Positions 44,317-54,177 are shown, numbered from the stretch's first letter. The stretch: 64,000 nucleotides of DNA from an uncultured Ruminococcus sp. (GCA_937926145.1 CALANW010000151.1:1-64000), one strand, 5' to 3'. A program made the numbers and translations. The notes: generated by a model not told the origin, from the sequence alone.

Positions 44317-44381
44317 CGGCATTTTCAACAAAAGTTTTGTGCCCTTTGATATAAATTTGCCCAAGAAAGGAATCAGAAAAA

Positions 44382-45308
44382 ATGAGCATATATTTTCATC
44401 TTCCAAGCTTTACACACCATTTCAGCCTTAACAAACTGATGATAGAAACCCTCCGCGAACACCCCGAATATTTCGTCGACGGACTGGAGATAGCGTCCGT
44501 TTTCGGCGGCTTTGACGGTTCGACATGGAACGGCGGAAGAGGCGTAGGCGGTCAGTTCGACCCAAAGCTCACCGAACTCATCATAAAGACCTTTGACGAG
44601 CTGAAAGTTCCTATCCGCTTCACATTCACGAACCCTCTCATCACCGAGGAGCATCTTTCCGACAAAAACTGCAACGAGATACTCAAAATGGCTGACAACG
44701 GCATAAATCAGGTCATCGTTATGAGTGAAGTTCTCGAAAAATATATCCGCGAAAATTACCCACGGTATAAGATAACCTCCTCGACCTGCAAGGAAATAAG
44801 AGATATGGACGGCGTAAATGCCGAACTCGATAAGCCGTACAACCTTGTTGTTCTCGATTATAACTGGAACAATAAGTTCGACGAGCTTGAAAAGATAAAG
44901 GATAAGGGCAGATGCGAAATTCTCGTAAATGCGCTCTGTCAGCCGAACTGCCCGCGCCGCGGCGAACATTACAGAACTATCGGAAAAGTTCAGATCGAAC
45001 GCTGCGAAGCGGGATATTCCGCAGTCGGCGGAAAGCTTCAGTTCAAGGATTTCGAGTGCCCGTTCATGGGAAGAAATATCTATGATATAACACAGCTCCC
45101 GACCTTTATCTCGCCCGAAGCTATTCAGGAAAAGTACGTTCCTATGGGCTTCAGAGAGTTCAAGCTCGAGGGCAGAAGCGCACCCGATGTTGATATGCTC
45201 GAAACCTATATCTACTATTTCGTTAAGCCGGAAATGAAGAATAAAGTCCGTCTTGAGATGCTCGAAAAACTCACGGGACGTGTAAGATATTTCAATTTTA
45301 TCGGATAA
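44382..45308 (+). CDS. U32 peptidase-like TIM-barrel protein (tentative)
   Basis: 308 residues, no signal peptide. The barrel-like alternation and a cysteine set, NALCQPNCPRRGEHY (about 187-201) with later DFECPFMG, recall the U32 family and its ubiquinone-hydroxylation and RNA-modification relatives, where cysteines hold an Fe-S cluster. The segment GFREFKLEGRSAPD also fits. Substrate unknown. GAAAGGA lies 10 bases before ATG 44382. Confidence 0.55.
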   Translation: MSIYFHLPSFTHHFSLNKLMIETLREHPEYFVDGLEIASVFGGFDGSTWNGGRGVGGQFDPKLTELIIKTFDELKVPIRFTFTNPLITEEHLSDKNCNEILKMADNGINQVIVMSEVLEKYIRENYPRYKITSSTCKEIRDMDGVNAELDKPYNLVVLDYNWNNKFDELEKIKDKGRCEILVNALCQPNCPRRGEHYRTIGKVQIERCEAGYSAVGGKLQFKDFECPFMGRNIYDITQLPTFISPEAIQEKYVPMGFREFKLEGRSAPDVDMLETYIYYFVKPEMKNKVRLEMLEKLTGRVRYFNFIG

Positions 45309-45457
45309 GATCTCCGCTTTGCAAAGATTACAAAGAAGTTACAAACGGTAACGCAAAGTAACAAAAATTCGCATAAAATCGGTCATTTCGGCTGGATTTT
45401 AGTAAAAAACTATATAATACAACTAATTTTGAATTTTAAATTTGTGACAGATGTACA

Positions 45458-45486
45458 TTGACAGTTTGCAAATGAAATGGTAGAAT
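45458..45486 (+). promoter_or_regulatory. Promoter of the NPATG surface protein
   Basis: Consensus TTGACA (45458-45463), 17-base spacer, TAGAAT (45481-45486), followed by a 120-base leader and a strong AAGGAGG. The quality of promoter and ribosome binding site fits high expression. The rest of 45309-45613 is AT-rich with no gene. Confidence 0.75.
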
Positions 45487-45613
45487 TAAAGCACGATGTT
45501 AAGAGTGAATACATAAAACGTATAAGCACTCAAAACACCACTGTTCTATTGATTTCCATTTTATATTTGGAAATAAATAAAGAAAAACAAAACAAAACAA
45601 GGAGGAATTTTTC

Positions 45614-47119
45614 ATGAACATGAAAAAGACAATCGCAGCAGTTGCTGCATGCGCAATGGCCGTATCTGCAATGGCTACAACAGTTTCCGCTGTAGACGAA
45701 AACGCTACAGAAGCAAAGTCCGTACACTATGACCTCACAATCAAGGAAAAGGCAAAGTCCGCTAGCCTTACTTTCGTTGGTAAGTCTATCACAACAGCTA
45801 TCACAAAGCTCGAACTCACAATTCCTTTCACTTATGTAACATTGGTTAACAACGATGTTAACGTAACAGTAGCTGATAAGTCCACAAAGACTTCCTACAC
45901 ATTCACATTCTCTGCTAACGAAGGCTCTTCCAACTACGATGGCACAACAAAGCTCGAGAAGGTTGACACAACTGGCGCAGGTGGCGCAGCTAACGCTTGG
46001 AAGTACACAATTGACCTTGATACTCCTACACTCGCTGCTTCCATTAAGGACGCTTTTGATCCAGGCGCTGATGGACTTGACATCACTCTTACAATGTCTA
46101 ACCTTGGTCTTGTTTCTGATGCTGATCAGAAGGCATTCACAGCTGATATCGTTGCTGGCAAGTGCAAGCTCGAAGATAACAACAACACTGTTTACAACGG
46201 CAAGGGCGTTGTTTCCGAAGCTGACGTTAAGAAGCCAATGAAGACTATTGCTAACACAACAAGCAATACTGCTGAAATCTTTGCTCGTCTTGCTACTAAG
46301 GGCACAAAGGACAAGGACAACGGATACAAGAACGTTTCCGCAGTAATCAACGATATGGTTGCTAACTACGATGATGTTGTATTCACATTCAACACAGCTA
46401 CAGATAACGTTATTTCTGAATCTTGGCTTTCTGACAAGAAGGATTGGATCGGCAACGCTGTTAACTTCGCTGGTTACTATGTAACAAACGTTCCTGGCAC
46501 AGAGTCCTGGATGGGCGACAGCACATTCAAGTCCTTCCCTCAGCACCTCTACAACCTCTTCGGTGATGAAGGCACAGGCTACACATACTCTGATAGCTAT
46601 GCATTCAACAACCTCTTCAACGCTGCTCTCGTTGCTAACAACGGTTACACAATGAACCAGAGCACTGTAACTCCTTTCGAGTACAGCAAGACTTCCGTAT
46701 CCTTCAGCTGGTCTGACCTCACAGGCGGCAACAGCTTCGTATCTCCTGCTTCTGCAGTTCAGACACTTCAGCTTGCTACATCTTCTGAGTGGTACTGGGA
46801 TTCTATGGACGTTGCAGCTTACGTTCTCGCAGCTGACGATGCTTCCACAGATGCTGGTATCGAAGATGACGGCGCTGACCTCGATGACGATGCTGACGCT
46901 GATGATGATACAGTAGCTGATGACGATGTTGCTGATGACGACGTTGCTGATGATGACGTTGCTGATGACGATGTTGCTGATGATGATGTTGCTGCTGACG
47001 ACACAGTTGCTGATGATACAACTGATGCTAACCCTGCAACAGGCAACGCTCCTATCGCTCTCGCAGTTATCCCTGTAGCTCTCGCTGCTGCAGCAGTAGT
47101 TGCTAAGAAGAGAGGCTAA
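45614..47119 (+). CDS. Abundant secreted surface protein with (VADDD) stalk and NPATG sorting tail
   Basis: 501 residues. Signal peptide (TIAAVAACAMAVSAMATTVSA), about 390 residues of Thr/Asn/Ala-rich beta-type sequence of unknown family, an Asp-rich stalk of five VADDD and one VAADD units (about 434-463), and a sorting tail: NPATG (473-477), a hydrophobic stretch and AKKRG. Codon use is strongly biased (GCT, AAC, AAG, GTT), unlike its neighbours, as in highly expressed genes. It may be an S-layer-like or adhesive protein exposed on the wall. Twin terminators follow, so it is monocistronic. Confidence 0.8.
   Translation: MNMKKTIAAVAACAMAVSAMATTVSAVDENATEAKSVHYDLTIKEKAKSASLTFVGKSITTAITKLELTIPFTYVTLVNNDVNVTVADKSTKTSYTFTFSANEGSSNYDGTTKLEKVDTTGAGGAANAWKYTIDLDTPTLAASIKDAFDPGADGLDITLTMSNLGLVSDADQKAFTADIVAGKCKLEDNNNTVYNGKGVVSEADVKKPMKTIANTTSNTAEIFARLATKGTKDKDNGYKNVSAVINDMVANYDDVVFTFNTATDNVISESWLSDKKDWIGNAVNFAGYYVTNVPGTESWMGDSTFKSFPQHLYNLFGDEGTGYTYSDSYAFNNLFNAALVANNGYTMNQSTVTPFEYSKTSVSFSWSDLTGGNSFVSPASAVQTLQLATSSEWYWDSMDVAAYVLAADDASTDAGIEDDGADLDDDADADDDTVADDDVADDDVADDDVADDDVADDDVAADDTVADDTTDANPATGNAPIALAVIPVALAAAAVVAKKRG
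46913..47002 (+). repeat. 15-bp tandem repeat encoding VADDD
   Basis: Six units close to GTTGCTGATGACGAT, differing only at third codon positions except in the last (VAADD). The amino-acid sequence is preserved while synonymous changes build up, so selection acts on the acidic stalk. Copy number could vary by slippage. Confidence 0.85.
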
Positions 47120-47245
47120 GCCCGCACCGTTCTAAGACGGTACGAAATGTATTGAACATACATTGCGCAAAGCTTCATGAAAGATAACTTTACTAAAATT
47201 ACTTTCGGGTGTTTAAGCTAAGTTATTCTAACATCAAAAATATGA

Positions 47246-47281
47246 CCGCTGTCCGTATGCAGAACGGACAGCGGTTTTTTG
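47246..47281 (+). terminator. Strong terminator after the surface protein gene
   Basis: CCGCTGTCCGT (47246-47256) / ACGGACAGCGG (47264-47274) then six Ts. It lies about 125 bases past the stop. Confidence 0.9.
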
Positions 47282-47289
47282 TTATCCTG

Positions 47290-47327
47290 AATCTCCGCCG
47301 AACTAATTTGTTTGGCGGAGATTTTTT
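47290..47327 (+). terminator. Second, back-up terminator
   Basis: AATCTCCGCC (47290-47299) / GGCGGAGATT (47314-47323) with a run of Ts through 47327. Two terminators in series suggest a strongly transcribed upstream gene that must not leak into the transporter operon. Confidence 0.85.
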
Positions 47328-47536
47328 CTGTTAAGATGAAATTTGAATAGAAAAGCGAATGTTTGCTAATGATATACGCAGAGTTGATATAAATGGAAAA
47401 TCAAATACTGAATGTATTACTTTCGTAACAATATGTCAAAGATTGAAGTTTGAGAATATTAATTTTTTTGGTTTGATTATTGTGATATTGCACAACAAAT
47501 TTCCACTGCATAGTTAAAACTGAACAAAAACGGTTA

Positions 47537-47552
47537 AACGTAAACGTTTGAA
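47537..47552 (+). promoter_or_regulatory. Possible LacI/CcpA-type operator
   Basis: ACGTAAACGTTTGA has the central AAACGTTT palindrome of LacI-family operators and partly fits a cre site. It lies about 70 bases upstream of the -35 box at 47619. No regulator gene is in the window. Confidence 0.3.
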
Positions 47553-47618
47553 AAAGAAGTTAAATATTTATAAAATATGAACAGTGGCGCGATAGTGAAC
47601 AAAAACTAAAATATAACC

Positions 47619-47647
47619 TTGACAAGCATTGTGTAAATTGTTATAAT
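47619..47647 (+). promoter_or_regulatory. Consensus promoter of the transporter operon
   Basis: TTGACA (47619-47624), 17-base spacer, TATAAT (47642-47647): a perfect sigma-A match. The leader is about 125 bases. The stretch 47328-47618 upstream is AT-rich, without a gene, and holds the possible operator. Confidence 0.85.
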
Positions 47648-47781
47648 ATTAGTATAACTCATTATATTTTCAGACATTGTGTGCAAATTTTTCAGCAGGT
47701 TTTAACATAAGCATCACAATCCCTGTTTTTTGAGTACAGACTAAAACAGATATGCAGTTTTAATGAAAGGTGGTTTGTCTG

Positions 47782-50691
47782 TTGTCGAGTAAAACTAATT
47801 TCAGGAGAATTGTTTCAGCCGTGACCGCGCTGATGCTTGCGGTCACTACTTTTGCGGCTGTCTCCGTCACTGCCGACAGTACGGAAACAGCGGAAACAAC
47901 GGCGGCGCAGTCCTCCGGGCAGGAAACGTTCAGCTATGAAGAACAAAATACTTACAGCGACTATTACGACGAGATATCAGGGTCAAAACGCCCCGATAAG
48001 GAAGCATTCTTAACTTATAAGGGTGCTCGTGACGGTGCTCAGGTCAGCGTGGAATCCTACGAGGGTAAGGATAACATCGTTGTCTGGAGCAATGAGGAGG
48101 GCACTCTTGACTTTACTGTAAACGTTCCCGAAACAGGCGCTTACAACATCGGTATGTCGTACTACCAGATCACGGGAAGTACAACGACTACCGAATTTTC
48201 TGTGCTTATTGACGGTGAATCCCCGTATGATACAGCTACGAGAATCAATATCCCCCGTATCTGGACGAGCAAATATCCAATCGCTCCCGATGCTAAGGAT
48301 AACGAAATTCGTCCTCCACAGGTCGAAATGCCAATGTGGACGACAACTTCGTTCAAGGACGAGGACGGCCTTTTCAACGAACCGCTTCTCTTCTACCTCG
48401 AAGCAGGCGAACACACAATTTCCATCAACTCCGAAAGAGCTATGGTCGCTATCGAGTATATCAAGCTCTACAACGAAAAGGGTTATGATAAGTATGTGAA
48501 GCCGTCCGATGACGAGCTTGCAAAAAATGCTTCCGCTGAGCCTATCAAGGTTCAGGGCGAACGTTATACATACACAAACTCACAGACACTTTTCCCAACT
48601 TATGACCGCGGTAACTATCTTACCGAACCTTCCAACCCGACAAAGCAGCGTTACAACACTGTCGGCGACGGCACTTGGGATACATCCGGTCAGGCTATCA
48701 CCTGGGAGATCGACGTTGCTGAAGCAGGCTATTATAAGGTAAACCTTAAGAGCCGTCAGAACGAGCTCCGCGGACTTTTCTCCAACAGAAGACTTTATAT
48801 CGACGGCGAAGTTCCCTCCGATGCCTTTAGCGAAATAAAGTTCTACTACAGCACAAACTGGGTATCCGTTGTCCCCGAGGACGAAAACGGTGACCCTGCA
48901 TATATCTACCTCGACAAGGGCAAGCATACACTCACTCTTGAATGTATCCCGGGCGCTATCGGCGAATATATGCGCAAACTCGACAATATCGTGTACGAAG
49001 CCAACCAGTATTATATGCAGATACTTATGATAACAGGTCCTTCGCCCGATAAATACACAGACTATTTCGTTCACAGACAGATACCTGAGCTTCTTGATGT
49101 TTTTGCGGAGCTTTCTTCGGAACTGCGTGAAACCCGTGCTGCTATCGAAGAGATCGCAGGCATCGACGGTTCAGAAGCTGCTGTTCTCGACCGTCTTGCA
49201 GACGTCTTTGACAAGTGTATAAAGCGTCCTAACAAGATCCCCGATTACGTTTCTTCAAGCGGTATCAAGGATAACGTTACTGCCGTTTCCTCTTGGATGC
49301 GTCAGTACAGAAGCCAGCCGCTCGAGATCGACTATATCGAGCTTGTTCCTGCAAGCAAGGAAGTTACTTCCGTCAAGAAGAACTTCTTCAAGTCCCTTTC
49401 ATTCAGCACAAAGGCTCTTATCGGTTCGTTCTTCGAGGATTACACAGTTCTTTCCGATGTAACGGCTGATTCTATCAACGTTTGGGTCGGCATTGGCCGT
49501 GACCAGACAAACATCATCAAGCAGATGACCGATTCACAGTTCGTTCCCGAAACAGGCATTGATGTTTCTATCAACCTCGTTCAGGGTACTATTATGGAAG
49601 CGGTTCTCGCAGGCAAGGGTCCTGACGTTGCCCTCTTTATCGGCGGCGAATTCCCTGTAAACCTTGCTATCAGAGGTCTTGTAAAGAGCGTTGACGACCT
49701 CCCCGATTACGAAGAAGTAGCTGATCGTTTCCAGGAAGAAGCGACTGTTATGTACACTTATGACGGTCACGTTTATGGTATCCCGCTCACAAGAACGTTC
49801 CCGATGATGTTCTACCGTAAGGATATGCTCGCAGAAGTTGGCATCGATGCACCGCCTGATACTTGGGACGACTTCATCGATATGCTCCCTGCTCTTCAGA
49901 GAAAATATATGCAGCCGGGTCTTATCCTTCCTACCAACGTAAACGGTACGGCTGTTTCCCCTGCGACTGAAGCAGGTCACACATTCGCGCTCCTTATGCT
50001 CCAGTCGGGCACAAACTATTATAATGATGAGCAGACTGCGACGAATTTCGACAGCCTCGAAGCTGTAAATGCATTCGCAACATGGACAGAGCTTTATAAC
50101 GTTTACCAGTTTGACCAGCAGTATGATGCGTTCACACGTTTCAGAACAGGTGAAGCTCCTATCGTTATTCAGAACTACTGTACATTCTATAATCAGCTCA
50201 ACAGAGCTGCTCCTGAGATCAAGGGACTCTGGGATTTCACCCACGTTCCGGGAACTGTTCGCGAGGACGGCACTGTTTCCTACGCTGCCAACTCCAACGG
50301 TTCGGGCGCAATTATCCTTAAGGACTGCAAGAACGTCGATTCCGCTTGGGAATTCATCAAGTGGTTCACAGAGACCGATACACTCGTTGAATACGGTCAG
50401 AATGTTGAAGGCGTTATGGGCCCTCTCGGACGTTTTGAAAGCGCAAACATCGAAGCTTTGAAGAAGCTTAACTGGTCGAATTCCGACCTCGAAAAGATCC
50501 TCTTCCAGATGGATCAGCTCGAAGAAATTCCTATCATTCCGTCATCCTACGTTGTTACCCGTGGTATTATGAACGCATTCCGTGCTGTTGTTAACGATAA
50601 GGAAAACGCAAGAGAAACACTTCGTCTTTACAATATCGATATCAACAACGAAATCACGAGAAAGCGCCATAATCTCGGCTTAGATTCTTAA
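47782..50691 (+). CDS. Giant secreted solute-binding protein with two N-terminal carbohydrate-binding-like modules
   Basis: 969 residues from TTG 47782, eight bases after AAAGGTGG; the GTG at 47770 lies inside that site. The signal peptide has no lipobox cysteine, which is unusual for a Gram-positive importer receptor. Two beta-sandwich regions (about 72-233 and 254-409) with FTVNVPETGAYNIGMSYYQI and WEIDVAEAGYYKVNLKSR look like CBM6/35-type modules. A helical stretch links them to a family 1 solute-binding domain (about 564-969: GPDVALFIGGEFPVNLAIRG, DGHVYGIPLTRTFPMMFYRKDML, NVDSAWEFIKWFTE). It probably captures oligosaccharides for the permeases that follow. Confidence 0.85.
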   Translation: MSSKTNFRRIVSAVTALMLAVTTFAAVSVTADSTETAETTAAQSSGQETFSYEEQNTYSDYYDEISGSKRPDKEAFLTYKGARDGAQVSVESYEGKDNIVVWSNEEGTLDFTVNVPETGAYNIGMSYYQITGSTTTTEFSVLIDGESPYDTATRINIPRIWTSKYPIAPDAKDNEIRPPQVEMPMWTTTSFKDEDGLFNEPLLFYLEAGEHTISINSERAMVAIEYIKLYNEKGYDKYVKPSDDELAKNASAEPIKVQGERYTYTNSQTLFPTYDRGNYLTEPSNPTKQRYNTVGDGTWDTSGQAITWEIDVAEAGYYKVNLKSRQNELRGLFSNRRLYIDGEVPSDAFSEIKFYYSTNWVSVVPEDENGDPAYIYLDKGKHTLTLECIPGAIGEYMRKLDNIVYEANQYYMQILMITGPSPDKYTDYFVHRQIPELLDVFAELSSELRETRAAIEEIAGIDGSEAAVLDRLADVFDKCIKRPNKIPDYVSSSGIKDNVTAVSSWMRQYRSQPLEIDYIELVPASKEVTSVKKNFFKSLSFSTKALIGSFFEDYTVLSDVTADSINVWVGIGRDQTNIIKQMTDSQFVPETGIDVSINLVQGTIMEAVLAGKGPDVALFIGGEFPVNLAIRGLVKSVDDLPDYEEVADRFQEEATVMYTYDGHVYGIPLTRTFPMMFYRKDMLAEVGIDAPPDTWDDFIDMLPALQRKYMQPGLILPTNVNGTAVSPATEAGHTFALLMLQSGTNYYNDEQTATNFDSLEAVNAFATWTELYNVYQFDQQYDAFTRFRTGEAPIVIQNYCTFYNQLNRAAPEIKGLWDFTHVPGTVREDGTVSYAANSNGSGAIILKDCKNVDSAWEFIKWFTETDTLVEYGQNVEGVMGPLGRFESANIEALKKLNWSNSDLEKILFQMDQLEEIPIIPSSYVVTRGIMNAFRAVVNDKENARETLRLYNIDINNEITRKRHNLGLDS

Positions 50692-50708
50692 AGATTGGAG
50701 GGTTACCT

Positions 50709-51677
50709 TTGGCTGAACAGACCCAGAAAAAAGAAATTCTGCTCAGAAGTGAACAGAAACACACTTTTAAGGAGAATTTCCAATATACACTCCATGAAAT
50801 GAGGAGAAATATCGGATGCTACGGTATGATCGCACCGTTTATGATCTTCTTTATCATGTTCACCGTTATACCGGTTATCATGTCGCTGCCTATGGGCTTC
50901 ACCGACTTTGATATGGCGCATTTTCCGCCGAAATTCGTTGGCTTTGATAACTTCTACACCCTTTTCGTTGAGGACGATGTATTTATCAAGTCTATCAGAA
51001 CAACACTTATCTTCGCAGTTTTCACAGGCCCGTTGAGCTATGCACTCAGCTTTATGCTTGCATGGCTCATAAACGAGCTTCACCCCGTGCTCAAGACGGT
51101 GTTCACACTTATCTTCTATGCTCCGTCAATGGCAGGTAATATCTACTTCGTATGGCAGCTCATCTTCTCCGGTGACTCCTATGGCTATCTCAACGCATTC
51201 CTCAACTCCCTCGGCTTCACAACGGGCGCTATCCAGTGGCTCACAGACGCAAACTACGTTCTCCCCTGCGTTATCGTAGTTCAGCTCTGGATCTCAATGG
51301 GCGCAGGCTTCCTTGCCCTCCGTGCAGGCTTCCAGGGTATCGATAAGTCCATGTACGAAGCAGGTGCTATCGAAGGCATCAAGAACCGTTCTCAGGAACT
51401 TATCTACATCACTATCCCGTCAATGGGTCCTCAGCTTATGTTTGCTGCTGTTATGCAGATCGTATCCTGCTTCACAGTTGATATCGTAGGACGTATGCTC
51501 GCAGGCTTCCCGTCCACGGACTATAAGGTTCATACTATTATGACTCACGCGTTCGACTACGGCTGGGTTCGTTACGAAATGGGTTATTCCTCGGCAATAT
51601 GCTTCGTGCTGTTCCTTGTAATGCTCCTGTGTAACCAGCTCATAACCAAGGTCCTCGGCAAATATATGAATAACTAA
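50709..51677 (+). CDS. Sugar ABC importer permease (MalF/UgpA type), pair 1
   Basis: 322 residues with six membrane helices. The ATPase-docking EAA loop reads YEAGAIEGIKNRSQELIYITIPSMGP. The cytoplasmic N-terminus is longer than usual (about 38 residues). The start is TTG 50709 with GGAGGG five bases upstream, 17 bases after the binding-protein stop. It pairs with the next gene to form the translocation pore. No ATPase gene is in the cluster, so a shared MsmK-type ATPase from elsewhere is expected. Confidence 0.9.
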   Translation: MAEQTQKKEILLRSEQKHTFKENFQYTLHEMRRNIGCYGMIAPFMIFFIMFTVIPVIMSLPMGFTDFDMAHFPPKFVGFDNFYTLFVEDDVFIKSIRTTLIFAVFTGPLSYALSFMLAWLINELHPVLKTVFTLIFYAPSMAGNIYFVWQLIFSGDSYGYLNAFLNSLGFTTGAIQWLTDANYVLPCVIVVQLWISMGAGFLALRAGFQGIDKSMYEAGAIEGIKNRSQELIYITIPSMGPQLMFAAVMQIVSCFTVDIVGRMLAGFPSTDYKVHTIMTHAFDYGWVRYEMGYSSAICFVLFLVMLLCNQLITKVLGKYMNN

Positions 51678-51692
51678 AGGGGTGAGATCATA

Positions 51693-52664
51693 ATGGCAAA
51701 AAAAGAATTAAAGCCTTCTCAGATACAGGCTCAGATCGAAGCTGAGAATGCTGCTGCTCTTGAAGCGCTCAGAAAGCGCCGCGAAAAAGAGCATAGAAAA
51801 ATGGAAAAATCCAAGGGTACAAATAAGCGTGTCGGCAAGTCCTGGACGAACGACATCGGTATCTTTATCCTGCTTACTTTACTCGGCTTGTTTATGATCG
51901 CACCTATCTATATCGCGATCATCACTTCCATAAAGCCCGTGCAGGAGATCTTCATCATGCCGCCAAAGCTTTATGCTATCAACCCGACGGGCGATAACTT
52001 CAGAGATCTGTTCCAGGTCGCAAACAACTCCTGGGTACCGTTCTCCAGAAACGTCCTCAACAGCTTGTATGTAACTATTGCGGCAACTGTTCTTCACGTT
52101 ATCTTCGCTTGTATGGCTTCGTTCATCCTTGCAAAGTGCAAGTTCCCGGGCGTTAAGCTCATCAACAAGACGGTCGTTATCGCGCTCCTCTTCAACAGCC
52201 AGGTAACTTACATCATGCAGTACATCGTAATGGCTAAGCTCGGTATGATCAATACATACTCCGCACTTATCCTCCCGATCGTTGCTTCTTCAATGGGTCT
52301 TTACCTTATGATCAACAGCGTTGGTACTATCCCCGATGCTATGATCGAAGCGGCAAAGGTCGACGGCGCAGGTCTTTTCAGAATTTGCTGGCAGGTAGTT
52401 ATGCCGAATATGAAGCCTGCTATCATGACAATTATCATCTTCCAGTTCCAGGCTGCTTGGAACTCAACGGGCGGCAACCTCGTTTATGATGAGGCACTCA
52501 AAACTATCCCGACCGTAGTTCAGCAGATCGCAGCAGCAGGTATTGCAAGACAGGGTGCTATCGCAGCGTCCGCAGTTGTTCTTATGATACCGCCTCTTGC
52601 AGTATTTATCGCAGCACAGAGCAACGTTATGGAAACAATGGCTCATGCCGGAATGAAGGATTAA
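51693..52664 (+). CDS. Sugar ABC importer permease (MalG/UgpE type), pair 1
   Basis: 323 residues. A charged coiled-coil-like N-terminus (about 50 residues: QIQAQIEAENAAALEALRKR) precedes six helices. EAA loop: IEAAKVDGAGLFRICWQVVMPNMKP. AGGGGTGAG precedes ATG 51693. Partner of the permease at 50709. Confidence 0.9.
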   Translation: MAKKELKPSQIQAQIEAENAAALEALRKRREKEHRKMEKSKGTNKRVGKSWTNDIGIFILLTLLGLFMIAPIYIAIITSIKPVQEIFIMPPKLYAINPTGDNFRDLFQVANNSWVPFSRNVLNSLYVTIAATVLHVIFACMASFILAKCKFPGVKLINKTVVIALLFNSQVTYIMQYIVMAKLGMINTYSALILPIVASSMGLYLMINSVGTIPDAMIEAAKVDGAGLFRICWQVVMPNMKPAIMTIIIFQFQAAWNSTGGNLVYDEALKTIPTVVQQIAAAGIARQGAIAASAVVLMIPPLAVFIAAQSNVMETMAHAGMKD

Positions 52665-52688
52665 AAGAATTTTGGAAAGGGTGATAAT

Positions 52689-54176
52689 ATGTCAAGCTTG
52701 AAAAAGCTTATCTCATGTCTTTCGGCGGCAGTGATGACGGTTTCCGCTCTTGCGGCTAACGTTTCCGCCTCCGAAGCATATAACCCTTACAGCTATGACA
52801 GATGGGGCGATCCGATATCCTCACAGGTAGGATACACCGCGGATTACTTCGTAAGCGGCGACGATATCGGCTGCGGCGCTCTGAGCGAGCCTGCAGACCT
52901 CTTCGTTTCGCACGATGATCTTATGTATATAGCTGACAGGGGAAACAACAGAATAGTTGTTACCGACCTTGACTTCAATCTCGTAAGAGTTATGGAGAAT
53001 TTCACCTACAACGGTGAAGAAACAAAGCTCAAAAAGCCTACGGGCGTTTATGTTGACCCGTACACAGAGTATGTTTATATCGCAGATAACGAAAATGAGC
53101 GCGTTATCAAGTGCGATGTGAACGGAAACATCGACAGAGTGTTCGGCAAGCCTGATTCCGAGCTTTACGGAACAGACCTTACATATAACCCGAGCAAAGT
53201 TATCGTCGATAAGGCTGAAAATGTCTACGTTGTCGTTAAATCCGTAACTAAGGGTGCGGTAATGTTCGACAAGGAAGGCAAATTCCTCGGATTCTACGGT
53301 GCAAACCGAGTTGAACAGACTGCCGAGGTTCTTGCAAACGCATTCTGGAACCTCATTTCGACCGAGGAACAGAGAGCAAGAACAGCTAAGTCCACTCCTA
53401 TCGGCTTCACAAACTTCGATATAGATGAAAAGGGCTTCATCTATACTGTAACAGAGTCCACCGAAACAACAACAGACCTCGTTAAGAAGCTCAATCCTGA
53501 GGGCAACAACATTCTTGACTCCCTCGGAATCGACAACGAGTTCCAGTTCGGTGATAAAGACCCGACCTACTACTCAATTTACGCAAAAAGCTCAAGCCTC
53601 ACCGATATTGACATCGGACCTAACGGCGAGCTCAACATTCTCGACTTCCAGCACGGACGTATCTTCCAGTATGATAAGGAAGCTTGGCTTCTCTTCATAA
53701 TGGGCGGTTCGGGCGAACAGCTCGGCACATTCCGTTCGGCTTCCGCTATCGAGAGCCACGACAATCACATCTATGTTCTTGATTCCCGTAAGAACTCTAT
53801 AACGGTATTCACGAGAACAGCATTCGGTGAGATAGTTACCGAGGCTTCCAACCTTTACAACGAGGGTAAATATGATGAATCTTATGAACCTTGGAAGGCT
53901 GTACTCAAGTATGACGGAAACTACCGCCGTGCTTACATCGGTATCGGAAACGCTCTTTTCAACAAAGGCGAATACAAAGAAGCAATGAAATACTTCAAGA
54001 TCTCGATCAGCAGAAACCGCTACAACAAGGCGTTTGAAGGCTATCGTGACCAGTGGCTCAAGCAGAACTTCACGCTGATAGTCATCGTCATCATCGTTGT
54101 CATCGTTGCTTGGTCGGTAACGAAGAAGATCTTAAAGAAGAAAAAGCAGAATTCAAGCGGAAAGGGCGGTGCATAA
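52689..54176 (+). CDS. Surface NHL beta-propeller/TPR protein with C-terminal membrane anchor
   Basis: 495 residues. Signal peptide (LISCLSAAVMTVSALAANVSA), then six-bladed NHL-like repeats, seen in LSEPADLFVSHDDLMYIADRGNNRIVV, KPTGVYVDPYTEYVYIADNENERVI and similar units to about residue 380. TPR-like helices follow (EASNLYNEGKYDESYEPWKAVL, GIGNALFNKGEYKEAMKYFK), then one membrane helix (about 461-477) and a basic cytoplasmic tail. The propeller and TPR face outside. It could dock the unanchored binding protein onto the permeases; this is inference from topology and from its position between the two permease pairs. Confidence 0.82.
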   Translation: MSSLKKLISCLSAAVMTVSALAANVSASEAYNPYSYDRWGDPISSQVGYTADYFVSGDDIGCGALSEPADLFVSHDDLMYIADRGNNRIVVTDLDFNLVRVMENFTYNGEETKLKKPTGVYVDPYTEYVYIADNENERVIKCDVNGNIDRVFGKPDSELYGTDLTYNPSKVIVDKAENVYVVVKSVTKGAVMFDKEGKFLGFYGANRVEQTAEVLANAFWNLISTEEQRARTAKSTPIGFTNFDIDEKGFIYTVTESTETTTDLVKKLNPEGNNILDSLGIDNEFQFGDKDPTYYSIYAKSSSLTDIDIGPNGELNILDFQHGRIFQYDKEAWLLFIMGGSGEQLGTFRSASAIESHDNHIYVLDSRKNSITVFTRTAFGEIVTEASNLYNEGKYDESYEPWKAVLKYDGNYRRAYIGIGNALFNKGEYKEAMKYFKISISRNRYNKAFEGYRDQWLKQNFTLIVIVIIVVIVAWSVTKKILKKKKQNSSGKGGA

Positions 54177-54177
54177 A

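Noticed and set aside
43597..44406. 269-codon minus-strand frame over the deaminase gene
   Set aside because: Antisense shadow of a gene with clear metal-binding motifs.
45530..46546. 338-codon minus-strand frame rich in Cys and Ser
   Set aside because: It mirrors the biased codons of the NPATG surface protein gene and covers that gene's ribosome binding site; no start signals.
46913..47002. Regular 15-bp repeats considered as a CRISPR array
   Set aside because: No spacers; the repeats are contiguous and encode VADDD in frame.
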